Source: Croceivirga sp. (GTDB lineage Bacteria > Bacteroidota > Bacteroidia > Flavobacteriales > Flavobacteriaceae). Taken from it: a stretch of DNA of 64,000 nt. The notes below the pieces were generated by a model that saw only the letters and a list, made by a program, of their open reading frames with translations, was not told the DNA's origin and did not search any database. The DNA lies in contig JANQSA010000055.1 of NCBI GenBank assembly GCA_028284285.1, positions 124,001 to 188,000 of the forward strand. The letters run 5' to 3'. Of the stretch, positions 1 to 9,337 are shown piece by piece; position 1 is the first letter of the stretch; each line of letters opens with the position of its first letter. Position numbers and translations under genes: made by a program.

Positions 1-2
1 AC

Positions 3-1670
3 ATGACCGACCTGGAAATTGCTCAAAAAGTCCATCTGAAGCCCATTGGGGATATTGCCAAAAGATTAGGACTACCCGAAAACTCCATCGAATATTATGG
101 TAAGAACAAAGCCAAGATTCCTTTATCCCTGATTGACAAGGATAAAGCAGCAAAATCCAATCTTATCCTGGTTTCTGCGATTTCCCCTACCCCAGCCGGA
201 GAGGGTAAAACGACCATGTCTATTGGTCTGACAGAAGGGTTGAACCGTTTAGGAAAAAGGGCCACTGTGGTATTACGTGAACCCTCTTTAGGGCCGGTAT
301 TCGGGATCAAAGGGGGAGCCACAGGCGGAGGATATTCCCAGGTACTGCCCATGGAAGCCATCAACCTACATTTTACCGGGGATTTTTCCGCTATTGAAAA
401 AGCCCATAATCTCCTGGCAGCACTGATTGATAACAATATCCAGAGCAAAACATCAACGATAGGTCTTGATCCCAGAACTATTTCCTGGAAACGTGTAGTG
501 GACATGAATGACAGATCCCTGCGCAATATCATTGTAGGTTTAGGGGGAACGGCATCCGGTATTCCCAGGGAAACAGGTTTTGATATCACTGCGGCGTCTG
601 AAATAATGGCCATTCTCTGCCTTTCCGAAAACCTGATGGACCTCAAGAAAAGGTTAGGCAATATTTTTATTGGCTACACCTTTGATAAAAAACCGATATA
701 CGCCCGGGATCTAAAGGCCCAGGGAGCAATGACCGCCCTGTTAAAAGAAGCCATTAAGCCTAACCTGGTCCAGACTATGGAAGGTAACCCTGCTATTATC
801 CACGGGGGGCCTTTTGCGAACATCGCACAGGGAACCAATTCTGTTATTGCTACCCGGATGGGTATGACTTTTTCTGAATATACCATCACGGAAGCCGGTT
901 TTGGTTTCGATCTTGGCGCAGAAAAGTTTTTTGACATTAAATGCCAAAGTGCAGGCTTATCCCCCAAAGTTGTTGTGCTTACCACCACCATCAGAGCGCT
1001 GAAGTATCATGGAGGCACGCCCCTGGACCAGCTTACCCAACCCGATGTCTCCTCCTTGCAAAAAGGTTTTCCAAATCTGGAAAAACATGTGGAGAACATC
1101 AAGCGCTTTAATGTCACGCCCATTATTGCTATTAACCAATTTACTACTGATTCTCAGGAAGAAATTGATTTCATACGGACCAGTGCCGAAAAAATGAACG
1201 TTCCTGTGGCCCTTGCCAATGTATGGGGAAAAGGAGGAGAAGGCGCCCTTGAACTAGCGGAAAAGGTCATAGCCATTGCTGAAAAAACGGTTGAAAACTA
1301 TACCCCATTGTATAACTGGGATAGCCCGGTAAAAGAAAAGATAGAAACCATAGCTACACAGATCTACGGCGCAGAATATGTGGATTACTCCTATCAGGCG
1401 AAACGGGATTTGAAAAAGATCAACGACCTTAAACTGGACAAATTAGCGATTTGTATTGCCAAGACCCAGAAATCACTTTCGGATAATCCCAAACTTTTAG
1501 GAAGGCCTAAAGATTTTATCATAACGGTACGGGAAATAGAGATCGCAGCAGGAGCCGGTTTTTTAATTCCCATTACCGGGAGTATTATGCGAATGCCAGG
1601 TTTGCCGGCGCACCCTGCATCAGAGCGTATTGATATTGACGAGAACGGCAATATTACCGGTCTCTTTTAG
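3..1670 (+). CDS. fhs: formate--tetrahydrofolate ligase
   Basis: Joins formate to tetrahydrofolate using ATP to give 10-formyl-THF, feeding cytosolic one-carbon metabolism (purines, fMet-tRNA). The 555-residue product has the normal family length. The phosphate-binding loop PTPAGEGKTT sits at about residues 62-71, followed by the family block REPSLGPVFGIKGGATGGG near residue 95 and a C-terminal PITGSIMRMPGLPAHPAS stretch that closes every member. The ATG at base 3 gives the usual N-terminus (MTDLEIAQ...), so the gene seems complete although its promoter lies outside the window. A hydrolase gene follows 24 bases later and may be cotranscribed. The identity is clear from sequence conservation over the whole length. 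Confidence 0.97.
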   Translation: MTDLEIAQKVHLKPIGDIAKRLGLPENSIEYYGKNKAKIPLSLIDKDKAAKSNLILVSAISPTPAGEGKTTMSIGLTEGLNRLGKRATVVLREPSLGPVFGIKGGATGGGYSQVLPMEAINLHFTGDFSAIEKAHNLLAALIDNNIQSKTSTIGLDPRTISWKRVVDMNDRSLRNIIVGLGGTASGIPRETGFDITAASEIMAILCLSENLMDLKKRLGNIFIGYTFDKKPIYARDLKAQGAMTALLKEAIKPNLVQTMEGNPAIIHGGPFANIAQGTNSVIATRMGMTFSEYTITEAGFGFDLGAEKFFDIKCQSAGLSPKVVVLTTTIRALKYHGGTPLDQLTQPDVSSLQKGFPNLEKHVENIKRFNVTPIIAINQFTTDSQEEIDFIRTSAEKMNVPVALANVWGKGGEGALELAEKVIAIAEKTVENYTPLYNWDSPVKEKIETIATQIYGAEYVDYSYQAKRDLKKINDLKLDKLAICIAKTQKSLSDNPKLLGRPKDFIITVREIEIAAGAGFLIPITGSIMRMPGLPAHPASERIDIDENGNITGLF

Positions 1671-1694
1671 CAAGAGGGCAATTTCCCGACAATC

Positions 1695-2594
1695 ATGGGT
1701 AAGATGCGGCGATTCATCTCGGGGAAACCTACGAAAAAGAAGTTTAAAAAAAGGTATCTGGTACTCGTTTTGGGGCTAAGTTATCTCTTCTTTAATTATT
1801 CTTGTCTCTCCTTTCGCAGCACAGCATCCGAAACCCGTACATTTTTTGAGTCGAGAAATGTTACCTATAGCGAGGCTACCTTACCCATTGGAGATCGGGA
1901 AATTCATTATGTCCGAACCGGGAAAGCAGATGCCCCTACCCTTGTTTTTATTCATGGTTCCCCGGGGAGTTGGGATGCCTGGAAAACCTATCTGTCCGAT
2001 TCCACTTTACTTCAAAGTTTTCGACTCATAGCACCTGATCGACCGGGATTTGGCTATAGCGACTATAGAAAAAGTATGGATTTAGGAGCACAAGCCACTT
2101 TACTAAATACGCTGCTGCAACAGTTAGACAATGGAAAGCCTGTGACCTTAATAGGACACTCCTACGGAGGACCGCTAATTGTTAAAATGTCCCTTGAGGC
2201 ACCGCAAACCTATGAAAACCTGATGATACTCTCCGGTTCCCTGGACCCTGAGGCCGAAAAGCCGGAAAAATGGCGAAAACTGTTTATGCGTTTTCCCCTG
2301 AAGTATTTGGTTCCCGGTTCTTTTAGACCCTCTAACGATGAGCTTTGGTGGCTAAAGGAAGATTTACAATTCATGCGCCCTAAACTTGGCCAACTCACCC
2401 AAAATGTTCTTATCGTACATGGTACCGAGGACCGCTTAGTCCCTTATGAGAATGTTCCTTTTATGGAAGCAGCATTTACCGGGACGCAAAACCTGAGGGT
2501 CATGCCCATAGAAAACGAACGTCATTTTATTGTATGGGATAGTGAAGACCTTATTAAAAGTAGTTTGTTGAACTGGCTGGAAACCAGCTACTAG
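1695..2594 (+). CDS. alpha/beta hydrolase, membrane-anchored or exported
   Basis: Alpha/beta-hydrolase fold protein of 299 residues; substrate unknown. A basic N-terminus is followed by a hydrophobic stretch at about residues 21-36 (signal anchor or signal peptide with a Cys at 37). The oxyanion HGSPGS is at 87-92, the nucleophile elbow GHSYGG at 154-159 (Ser156), the acid is probably Asp246 in HGTEDRLVP and the catalytic His is His277 in NERHF. All triad members are present, so an active esterase, lipase or similar enzyme is expected. It lies 24 bases after fhs and its stop codon overlaps the stop of the opposing glmM (shared CTAG), leaving no room for a terminator between them. Confidence 0.85.
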   Translation: MGKMRRFISGKPTKKKFKKRYLVLVLGLSYLFFNYSCLSFRSTASETRTFFESRNVTYSEATLPIGDREIHYVRTGKADAPTLVFIHGSPGSWDAWKTYLSDSTLLQSFRLIAPDRPGFGYSDYRKSMDLGAQATLLNTLLQQLDNGKPVTLIGHSYGGPLIVKMSLEAPQTYENLMILSGSLDPEAEKPEKWRKLFMRFPLKYLVPGSFRPSNDELWWLKEDLQFMRPKLGQLTQNVLIVHGTEDRLVPYENVPFMEAAFTGTQNLRVMPIENERHFIVWDSEDLIKSSLLNWLETSY

Positions 2595-3979
2595 ATTCCT
2601 GCCACTTCCCGGATCTCTACGATCATTTTATCCGCCAGATCATCCGCCTTCTGCTGACTTTTGGCCTCTGTATAAATCCGAATAATGGGTTCCGTATTGG
2701 ATTTTCTCAGATGCACCCAGGAATCCGGAAAATCAATTTTAACGCCATCAATGGTGTTTACTTCATCTCCGGCGTATTTTTCCTCCATATCCCTTAACAA
2801 TTGATCCACATCCAGTTCGGGAGTCAGCTGTATTTTCTTTTTACTCATAAAATAACCGGGATAACCTGCTCGCAACTCCGCTACCGTACCGCCCCGTTCT
2901 GCCAACAACATCAAAAACAAGGCTGTCCCTACCAGTGCATCTCTGCCATAATGGCTTTCAGGATAGATGATACCTCCATTACCTTCTCCTCCTATCACCG
3001 CGTTGTTAGCTTTCATTTTGGCAACCACATTCACCTCGCCAACAGCGGCGGCTTCATACTTTCCCCCGTGCTTTTGTGTAATATCCCGTAAGGCCCGTGA
3101 AGAAGACAGGTTAGAAACGGTATTTCCACTGGTTTTGCCTAAAACATAATCGGCACAGGCCACCAGGGTGTATTCTTCACCAAACATTTCCCCATCATTG
3201 CTAATAAAGGCTAACCGATCCACATCAGGGTCTACTACAATACCAAAATCGGCCTTTTCCTCCACTACCTTGGTACAAATATCCCCTAAATGCTCCTTTA
3301 AAGGTTCAGGGTTGTGGGGGAAGTGACCGGTGGGGTCACAATACAGTTCAATTACCGATACACCCAAGGCATCCAACAATTTGGGAATGGCTATCCCCCC
3401 GGTAGAATTCACGCCATCTACCACTACTTTGAATTTCTGCTCCCGGATCACTTCAGGATCGATCAAAGACAATTGCAACACCTGCTCCACGTGGATATCC
3501 AGATAGGTGTCCTTTGTGACCACCTTACCCAAAGCATCTACTTCGGCAAAATCAAAATCTTCTTCTGTGGCTAATTCCAGGATTCTTGCCCCCTGCTCCG
3601 CATTCAAAAACTCCCCGTTTTCATTTAATAACTTCAACGCATTCCACTGTTTGGGGTTATGGCTGGCCGTTAATATAATTCCACCGTCCGCCTGCTCCAG
3701 GGGCACAGCGATTTCTACGGTAGGAGTGGTGGACAATCCCAGATCAACGACATCTATACCCAACCCGACCAGGGTGGAAACTACCAGATTTTGGATCATT
3801 TCTCCGGATAGCCTGGCATCCCTGCCAATAACCACGTTGAGTTTATCTTTTCCGGAATATTCCTTGAGCCAGGTACCATAGGCTGCAGCAAACTTTACAG
3901 CATCTATGGGAGTTAGGTTTTCAGTAGGCTTCCCTCCTATGGTTCCTCTAATACCGGAAATGGATTTGATCAGTGTCAT
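2591..3979 (-). CDS. glmM: phosphoglucosamine mutase
   Basis: Interconverts glucosamine-6-phosphate and glucosamine-1-phosphate for UDP-GlcNAc, peptidoglycan and lipid A synthesis. The 462-residue product has the phosphohexomutase order: phosphoserine loop TASHNPKQWNALK (Ser106), the metal loop DPDVDR near residue 250, the sugar loop GEGNGG near 330 and the C-terminal phosphate loop RKSNTEPIIRIY. The SHNP-NALK version and length fit the Bacteroidota GlmM rather than phosphoglucomutase, but a phosphomannomutase activity cannot be excluded by eye. A TATATTTG -7 box lies 17 bases upstream of the ATG on the minus strand. Confidence 0.9.
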   Translation of the reverse strand: MTLIKSISGIRGTIGGKPTENLTPIDAVKFAAAYGTWLKEYSGKDKLNVVIGRDARLSGEMIQNLVVSTLVGLGIDVVDLGLSTTPTVEIAVPLEQADGGIILTASHNPKQWNALKLLNENGEFLNAEQGARILELATEEDFDFAEVDALGKVVTKDTYLDIHVEQVLQLSLIDPEVIREQKFKVVVDGVNSTGGIAIPKLLDALGVSVIELYCDPTGHFPHNPEPLKEHLGDICTKVVEEKADFGIVVDPDVDRLAFISNDGEMFGEEYTLVACADYVLGKTSGNTVSNLSSSRALRDITQKHGGKYEAAAVGEVNVVAKMKANNAVIGGEGNGGIIYPESHYGRDALVGTALFLMLLAERGGTVAELRAGYPGYFMSKKKIQLTPELDVDQLLRDMEEKYAGDEVNTIDGVKIDFPDSWVHLRKSNTEPIIRIYTEAKSQQKADDLADKMIVEIREVAGI

Positions 3980-3995
3980 TGGTCTAAAGTTTTTG

Positions 3996-4003
3996 CAAAT
4001 ATA
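3996..4003 (-). promoter_or_regulatory. candidate -7 promoter element of glmM
   Basis: Read on the minus strand the bases are TATATTTG, matching the Bacteroidota -7 consensus TAnnTTTG, 16 bases upstream of the glmM ATG. The -33 position carries CTG rather than TTG, so the match is partial. Confidence 0.4.
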
Positions 4004-4048
4004 GATGTAAGGGTGTGATGACAGGTTTCGAATTTGTAAATTCGACGG

Positions 4049-4642
4049 GTGAATTTTTTAGCCCACATTTACCTTTCCTTTAATGATCCTGAGATTACGC
4101 TGGGGAATTTTTTTGCCGATCATATTAAAGGGAAAAAATACCAGGATTTTCCGGAAAACATAGGGAAAGGAATCCTGTTGCACAGGGCTATTGATTCTTT
4201 TACCGATGCCCACCCCGTTCCCAAACAAAGTAGCAGACGACTTTATTCAAACTACCGCCATTACAGCAGGGTGATTGTGGATATTTTTTATGATCACTTT
4301 CTGGCCAAAAACTGGAAGGACTACTCAGATCAGCCCCTGGCCGATTTTGTAGCTGCCTTTTATGATCTGCTGGAAGCCCATTATGACCTGTTGCCGCCGG
4401 GAACACAACGCATGATGCCCTATATGATCGCCGATAACTGGCTCCTCAATTATGCAAATCTGGAAGGTATTTCAAGGGTATTACAGGGAATGAATCGCAG
4501 AACACAGTACAAGTCCCAAATGCACCTGGCCATTCGGGATCTGAAAACACATTACGCACCGTTGGAAAAGGAATTCCAGCTATTTTTTCCGGAATTAATT
4601 ACCTTTTCGCGGCAAAAATTTGATGGCTTATGCGAAAGTTGA
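4049..4642 (+). CDS. acpH: acyl carrier protein phosphodiesterase (ACP hydrolase)
   Basis: Predicted to remove the 4'-phosphopantetheine arm from holo-ACP, regenerating apo-ACP. The 197-residue protein begins MNFLAHIYLS and has the HD-like family pattern NFFADHIKG ... LLHRAIDSFTDAHP near residues 20-58, plus the FYDHFLAKNW block. The start codon is GTG; this is the only start that gives the conserved MNFLAH beginning. The last 13 bases overlap the start of ggt, suggesting translational coupling. The family name is firm, whereas the physiological role in Bacteroidota is taken from the Escherichia coli enzyme. Confidence 0.82.
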   Translation: MNFLAHIYLSFNDPEITLGNFFADHIKGKKYQDFPENIGKGILLHRAIDSFTDAHPVPKQSSRRLYSNYRHYSRVIVDIFYDHFLAKNWKDYSDQPLADFVAAFYDLLEAHYDLLPPGTQRMMPYMIADNWLLNYANLEGISRVLQGMNRRTQYKSQMHLAIRDLKTHYAPLEKEFQLFFPELITFSRQKFDGLCES

Positions 4643-6312
4643 CCTTTTGGGGTTTTCTCCTACTACTGGCAAACTGTATAACCAGAACTCCTGAACCTAC
4701 CGGTCTGGTTACCACCAAAGCTATGGTGGTATCTGCGCGTGAAGAGGCCTCACGTATTGGCATTGAAATAATGAAAAAAGGCGGGAATGCCTTTGATGCC
4801 ATGATTGCCACTGAAATGGCCCTGGCCGTGGCCTACCCCTTTGCCGGTAATCTGGGCGGTGGCGGTTTTATGGTGTACCGAAAGGCGAATGGCGATATAG
4901 GGGGGTTGGATTACAGGGAAAAAGCACCGTTGACGGCTCATAAAGATATGTATCTCGATTCGTTAGGCAACGTTATCCCGGAAATGAGTACGGTTGGTGC
5001 AACGGCTGTGGGTGTGCCAGGGACAGTGGCTGGAATTTTTGAGGTACATGAAAAGTTTGGAACCTTGCCTATCAAAGAGATCCTGGAACCAGTAATTGCG
5101 TTGGTAGAAAACGGTGTGGTGGTTACCGAAAAGCAAGCCAGACGTTTGGAAAACAACTGGGAGAAGATCATTAAGGTCAATGGAGACAGTACTTTCTTTT
5201 TCAATCAGTGTATGCCCGGAGATACCATTAAATATCCTACCCTGGGCAGGACGTTAAGACGAATTAGCGAAAATGGCAGGGATGAATTTTACAAAGGGGA
5301 AACCGCCAAGATCCTGGCCGCCTTTATTCAAAAGAGAGGTGGCTATATCACGGAAGAAGATCTGGCCAGATACGAAGCCAAATGGCGACAGCCCATTGTG
5401 TTTAATTATAAAGACCTTCGTATCATTTCCATGAGCCCTCCTAGCAGTGGGGGCGTTACCATCAACCAGATTTTTAAGATGATAGAGCCTTATGATATTG
5501 GGGACTATGCCCTGCATTCCCCGAAGGCCATTCAATTGTTTACCGAAGCAGCACGAAGAGCTTATGCGGACCGAAACTACTATCTTGGCGACCCGGATTT
5601 TGCGGATATTCCCCTTGATGTCTTATTGAGCCAATCCTATTTGAAAGGACGTATGAAGAGTTTCTCTTTTGAACAAGCCACTCCAAGCGATGAAGTGGGC
5701 CATGGTACTTTAGAAATACTGGAGAGCAATGAAACCACCCACTATTCCATTGTGGACCCCCAGGGCAATGCCGTTTCGGTGACGACCACTTTGAACGGGG
5801 CATACGGCTCAAAACTCTTCTGTGATGAACTGGGTTTCTTTTTAAATAACCAGATGGACGATTTTAGCGCAAAACCCGGTGTTCCCAATATGTTTGGATT
5901 GACGGGTGCAGAAGCCAACAGTATTGCTCCGGAAAAAAGGATGTTGAGTAGCATGACCCCAACCATTGTGGAAAAAGACGACAAACTCTGGATGGTGGTA
6001 GGCACTCCCGGAGGGTCCAGGATTATCACCGCCGTAGCACAAACTATTTTAAATGTCTACGAATTTAATCTTAGCATGCAGGAAGCTGTAAATACACCGC
6101 GATTTCACCATCAATGGCTACCAGACTCTATCTCCTTTGAAAAAGAAGGCTTTTCCAGGGCGTTAAAGGATAAACTCAAGGCTAAAGGCTATCAAATTAA
6201 GGAAGGAAAAGCACCTATTATCGGTAAAGTAGATGCTATTTTGGTTTTGCCGGATGGAAGGCTGGAAGGCGGTGCGGACCAACGTGGAGACGATAAAGCA
6301 GTGGGATTCTAA
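4630..6312 (+). CDS. ggt: gamma-glutamyltranspeptidase, lipoprotein
   Basis: Cleaves or transfers the gamma-glutamyl group of glutathione and related peptides outside the cytoplasm. The 560-residue precursor starts with a short lipoprotein signal whose lipobox is LANC (Cys16), so the enzyme is predicted to be anchored in the periplasm or outer membrane. The autoprocessing nucleophile is in NETTHYSIVD (Thr369), followed by the small-subunit motifs TTLNGAYGSK, LNNQMDDF, LSSMTPTIV and GTPGGSRI. The full two-subunit length is present. It overlaps acpH by 13 bases and is followed after 7 bases by an ATP-grasp gene, which suggests a gamma-glutamyl or peptide-related function for the cluster. Confidence 0.95.
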   Translation: MRKLTFWGFLLLLANCITRTPEPTGLVTTKAMVVSAREEASRIGIEIMKKGGNAFDAMIATEMALAVAYPFAGNLGGGGFMVYRKANGDIGGLDYREKAPLTAHKDMYLDSLGNVIPEMSTVGATAVGVPGTVAGIFEVHEKFGTLPIKEILEPVIALVENGVVVTEKQARRLENNWEKIIKVNGDSTFFFNQCMPGDTIKYPTLGRTLRRISENGRDEFYKGETAKILAAFIQKRGGYITEEDLARYEAKWRQPIVFNYKDLRIISMSPPSSGGVTINQIFKMIEPYDIGDYALHSPKAIQLFTEAARRAYADRNYYLGDPDFADIPLDVLLSQSYLKGRMKSFSFEQATPSDEVGHGTLEILESNETTHYSIVDPQGNAVSVTTTLNGAYGSKLFCDELGFFLNNQMDDFSAKPGVPNMFGLTGAEANSIAPEKRMLSSMTPTIVEKDDKLWMVVGTPGGSRIITAVAQTILNVYEFNLSMQEAVNTPRFHHQWLPDSISFEKEGFSRALKDKLKAKGYQIKEGKAPIIGKVDAILVLPDGRLEGGADQRGDDKAVGF

Positions 6313-6319
6313 AGACGTT

Positions 6320-7237
6320 ATGGGCTACGATATTACCTTACTTACGGACCGGCGCTATCTTCATCCCCAAAAAAAAGATCCCTACATCCAAAACATTTTG
6401 TTGGAGGATCAATTGGTGGAAGATGCCTTAAAAGCTGAAGGATTGAAAGTGAATCGTGTGGCATGGGATGACCCTCATTTTGATTGGTCTACGACCAACT
6501 ACGCGGTGTTTCGAGCGGTTTGGGATTATTTTGACCGTATCGATGAATTCACAAAATGGTACCACCGTGCCGCAAAACACACCTGCTTTATCAATTCCAA
6601 AGCGCTGATTGATTGGAATATTGATAAACACTATCTCAAGGAATTACAGGACAAAGGGATACGCATTCCCAAGACCCTGTTTGTTGAAGCAGGGACGCCA
6701 ACCCATCTTTTGGAAAGCCTCCAAAAAGCAAAGGAACATTTGGATATCGCTTCCGATGAGTTTGTACTAAAGCCTTGTGTAGCAGGTGGGGCCAGACATA
6801 CCTACAGGTTTCGCTATACGGAATGGGAAAAATACGATACAATTTTTCAACAACTAATAACTAAAGAAGCCATGATGCTGCAGGAGTTTCAAAGAAATGT
6901 GGTCACTGAAGGCGAAGTATCCTTAATGGTGTTTAATGGTACCTACACCCATGCTATTCTAAAACGTGCCAAACCCGGAGATTTCAGAGTGCAGGACGAT
7001 TATGGCGGGACGGTGGATACTTATCATCCCGGCCAGGAAGAAATTGCATTTGCGCAAGGGGCTTCCCAGGCGTGTCCGGAACTTCCTTTATACGGCCGGG
7101 CGGATATCTTTAGAGACAATGAAGGGCAGTGGGCATTGGCGGAATTGGAGATCTTTGAGCCTGAACTCTGGTTCAGATTTTATCCCGAGGCCGCCACTTT
7201 CATGGCGCGGGAAATTAAAAAAACCTACTTTTTATGA
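6320..7237 (+). CDS. ATP-grasp domain protein, glutathione-synthetase-like
   Basis: A 305-residue cytoplasmic protein of the ATP-grasp superfamily, which forms peptide or carboxylate-amine bonds with ATP. The start chosen is ATG 6320 (MGYDITLLTDRRY), 7 bases after the ggt stop; an earlier in-frame start at 6233 would run inside ggt. Visible parts are an N-terminal Rossmann-like region, FVLKPCVAGGARHTYRF as the ATP-binding beta strand with its Lys and glycine loop, LQEFQRNVVTEGEVSLMVFNG as the E-x-S strand, and a C-terminal GRADIFRDNEGQWALAELEIFEPELWF with the acidic and Asn-like metal ligands. The substrate is unknown; proximity to ggt hints at glutamyl peptides. The gene overlaps the next by 4 bases. 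Confidence 0.75.
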   Translation: MGYDITLLTDRRYLHPQKKDPYIQNILLEDQLVEDALKAEGLKVNRVAWDDPHFDWSTTNYAVFRAVWDYFDRIDEFTKWYHRAAKHTCFINSKALIDWNIDKHYLKELQDKGIRIPKTLFVEAGTPTHLLESLQKAKEHLDIASDEFVLKPCVAGGARHTYRFRYTEWEKYDTIFQQLITKEAMMLQEFQRNVVTEGEVSLMVFNGTYTHAILKRAKPGDFRVQDDYGGTVDTYHPGQEEIAFAQGASQACPELPLYGRADIFRDNEGQWALAELEIFEPELWFRFYPEAATFMAREIKKTYFL

Positions 7238-7932
7238 AAAAGATATTCAAAATTCTAGGAATAGTCCTGGCGATACTTCTTGTGATCGTATTGGTTACGG
7301 GCTGGGTAGCTCATGAACCCCTCCCTGAAGGAAAATCGGGTCCTGCTGCTGATACTTTAGCCCAAAAAATGCTGAATGCCTTGAATCATGACCGTTACCA
7401 GGTCACCCGATACCTGGAATGGTCTTTCCAGGGGGGACGCAATACGTACCAATGGGATAAAGTGAAGGGGGTATGTACGGTACAATGGAGCGACTACGAA
7501 GTTACCTTAAACCTGACCGATCCCTCCCAAAGCAAAGTGGTAAAATCCGGAAAGCTCTTGACAGGAAAAGATAGCAAAAAGGGGATCGAAAAAGCCCTTG
7601 CGTTTTTTAACAATGATTCCTTTTGGCTGGTTGCCCCTTATAAGGTGTTTGATGAGGGAACTACCCGAAGTATTGTGGATTTAGAAGATGGCACTCAGGG
7701 ATTGTTGGTTTCGTATACCCGTGGCGGTACAACTCCCGGGGATAGTTATCTTTGGTTGTTGAATGATGACGGTTTCCCTTATGCCTATAAAATGTGGGTC
7801 AAGATCATTCCCGTTGGAGGGGTTGAAGCCACCTGGGACGATTGGTTGGTGACCCAAAGCGGGGCTTTTTTGCCCAAATCACATCAACTGGGGCCTATTA
7901 CTTTGGATATGGGTGAGATAAAAGGATATTGA
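7234..7932 (+). CDS. unrecognised membrane-anchored protein
   Basis: I do not recognise a family. The 232-residue protein has one N-terminal membrane segment (about residues 5-25, rich in I, L, V) and an exported domain with many Trp and Tyr residues (YLEWSFQGGRNTYQWDK, PYKVFDEGTTRS, YLWLLNDDGFPYAYKMWV), suggesting a beta-rich extracytoplasmic fold. Its ATG overlaps the stop of the ATP-grasp gene by 4 bases (ATGA), so it is very likely translated with it, and the DUF4038 gene begins 13 bases after its stop. It is therefore part of the acpH-ggt-ATP-grasp run. No catalytic motif is obvious. Confidence 0.7.
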   Translation: MKKIFKILGIVLAILLVIVLVTGWVAHEPLPEGKSGPAADTLAQKMLNALNHDRYQVTRYLEWSFQGGRNTYQWDKVKGVCTVQWSDYEVTLNLTDPSQSKVVKSGKLLTGKDSKKGIEKALAFFNNDSFWLVAPYKVFDEGTTRSIVDLEDGTQGLLVSYTRGGTTPGDSYLWLLNDDGFPYAYKMWVKIIPVGGVEATWDDWLVTQSGAFLPKSHQLGPITLDMGEIKGY

Positions 7933-7945
7933 TAATATACGGATC

Positions 7946-9337
7946 ATGAAAAAAGCCTGGCTGTTCTTTTTGTTACTTACCTTCTTTAGTTGCACCCTAA
8001 CGGGGCAAGGCTTAAGGGTTAGTGAAAACAAACGCTATTTGGTTACAGCGGAAGATGAGCCATTTTTCTGGTTGGCTGATACGGCATGGGAGCTCGTACA
8101 TCGATGTGATTCCACCGAGATAACCATGTATCTGGATAAGCGAAAGTCACAGGGGTTTAACGTTATTCAAACAGTAGCCCTGGCTGAATTGGATGGTTTA
8201 CAAAGTCCCAACATGAATGGAGATATCCCACTCCTGGCAAGCAATCCCGAGACTCCAAATCCCAAATATTTTGACTATTTGGATTGGGTGCTGACCCAGG
8301 CCAATAAAAGAGGGCTTTATGTGGCACTTCTTCCCACCTGGGGTGATAAACTATTTAAAAATAGCTGGGGGATTGGCCCCGAGGTTTTCAAGCCCGAAAA
8401 TGCACTGTCTTTTGGTAAGTGGATCGGAAATAGGTTCAAACATCACACCCATATTATTTGGGTATTGGGAGGAGATCGAAACCCGAGAGCAGATACTTCG
8501 GACATAACGGTTTGGAACCAAATGGCAAAGGGGATTTTGAGCAATTACCATCATCCGGATGAGGTCTTACTCACCTTTCATCCACAACCGAAGGAAAATG
8601 GGGGCTCATCTACCTGGTTTCACAACGAGGATTGGCTGGATTTTAATATGCATCAAACCGGGCACTGTGCCAATCAGGGGACGTACCAGCACATTCAGTT
8701 CGACTACGATCTCAAACCTATAAAACCGGTATTAGATGCGGAACCTTTATATGAAGACCATCCCAATTGTTTCAATTCCAAAGAATTAGGGCATTCTTTG
8801 GCAAGAGACATCCGAAGGATTATGTATTGGAATGTTTTCGCGGGGGCGTTCGGGCAAAGCTACGGCTGCCATGCCGTTTGGCAAATGTATGACGGTCATC
8901 GGGAAGGGATTAATTTTCCGCTTCGTCCCTGGAAAGAAGCACTGGATCTTCCTATGGCCAACCAGGCAAAACACTTAAAAAATCTTATGCTTTCCCGCCC
9001 TTATTTATCCAGAATTCCGGATCAAAACTTAATAGCAGAGAAGCAAGAGGAAAACAAAGCGTATACCATAGCCACAAGGGATAAGGAAGGTACGTATGCC
9101 ATGATCTATTTTCCAATGGGAACATCCAGGCAACTGGTATTGGAAACTATGTCAGGGGATCACTATACGACCTGGTGGTTCGATCCCAGAACCGGGAACA
9201 GTTATCAAGGAAAAGATATTAAGGAAAAAAGGGTAACCATAGTTCCGCCATCCCAGGGTGTGGATAACGATTGGGTCCTGGTAATTGATGCTGAAACTGC
9301 CCATTATCCAAAACCGGGAGTTCCATTGTCTAATTAA
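7946..9337 (+). CDS. DUF4038 glycoside-hydrolase-like secreted protein
   Basis: Exported 463-residue protein of the DUF4038 family (apiosidase-like, related to glycoside hydrolase family 140). A signal peptide ends near FFSCTLTGQ, where a Cys at about 16 could also be a lipidation site. The opening RVSENKRYLVTAEDEPFFWLADTAWEL is the family hallmark, followed by a TIM-barrel pattern with GFNVIQ, YFDYLDWVL, WVLGGDRNP (possible catalytic Asp or Glu region), and a C-terminal domain typical of putative collagen-binding modules (TTWWFDPRTGNSYQG). The probable role is hydrolysis of a plant or algal polysaccharide side chain. It has no SusCD partner here. It meets the opposing channel gene at overlapping stop codons (TTAA). 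Confidence 0.85.
   Translation: MKKAWLFFLLLTFFSCTLTGQGLRVSENKRYLVTAEDEPFFWLADTAWELVHRCDSTEITMYLDKRKSQGFNVIQTVALAELDGLQSPNMNGDIPLLASNPETPNPKYFDYLDWVLTQANKRGLYVALLPTWGDKLFKNSWGIGPEVFKPENALSFGKWIGNRFKHHTHIIWVLGGDRNPRADTSDITVWNQMAKGILSNYHHPDEVLLTFHPQPKENGGSSTWFHNEDWLDFNMHQTGHCANQGTYQHIQFDYDLKPIKPVLDAEPLYEDHPNCFNSKELGHSLARDIRRIMYWNVFAGAFGQSYGCHAVWQMYDGHREGINFPLRPWKEALDLPMANQAKHLKNLMLSRPYLSRIPDQNLIAEKQEENKAYTIATRDKEGTYAMIYFPMGTSRQLVLETMSGDHYTTWWFDPRTGNSYQGKDIKEKRVTIVPPSQGVDNDWVLVIDAETAHYPKPGVPLSN

Noticed and set aside
95-661. 188-codon open frame on the minus strand inside fhs
   Set aside because: It is a shadow of fhs: no family pattern, and the opposite frame encodes a conserved enzyme along its whole length.
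6233-6319. Earlier in-frame start of the ATP-grasp gene
   Set aside because: It would put 29 residues inside ggt with no family similarity; ATG 6320 gives a normal beginning.
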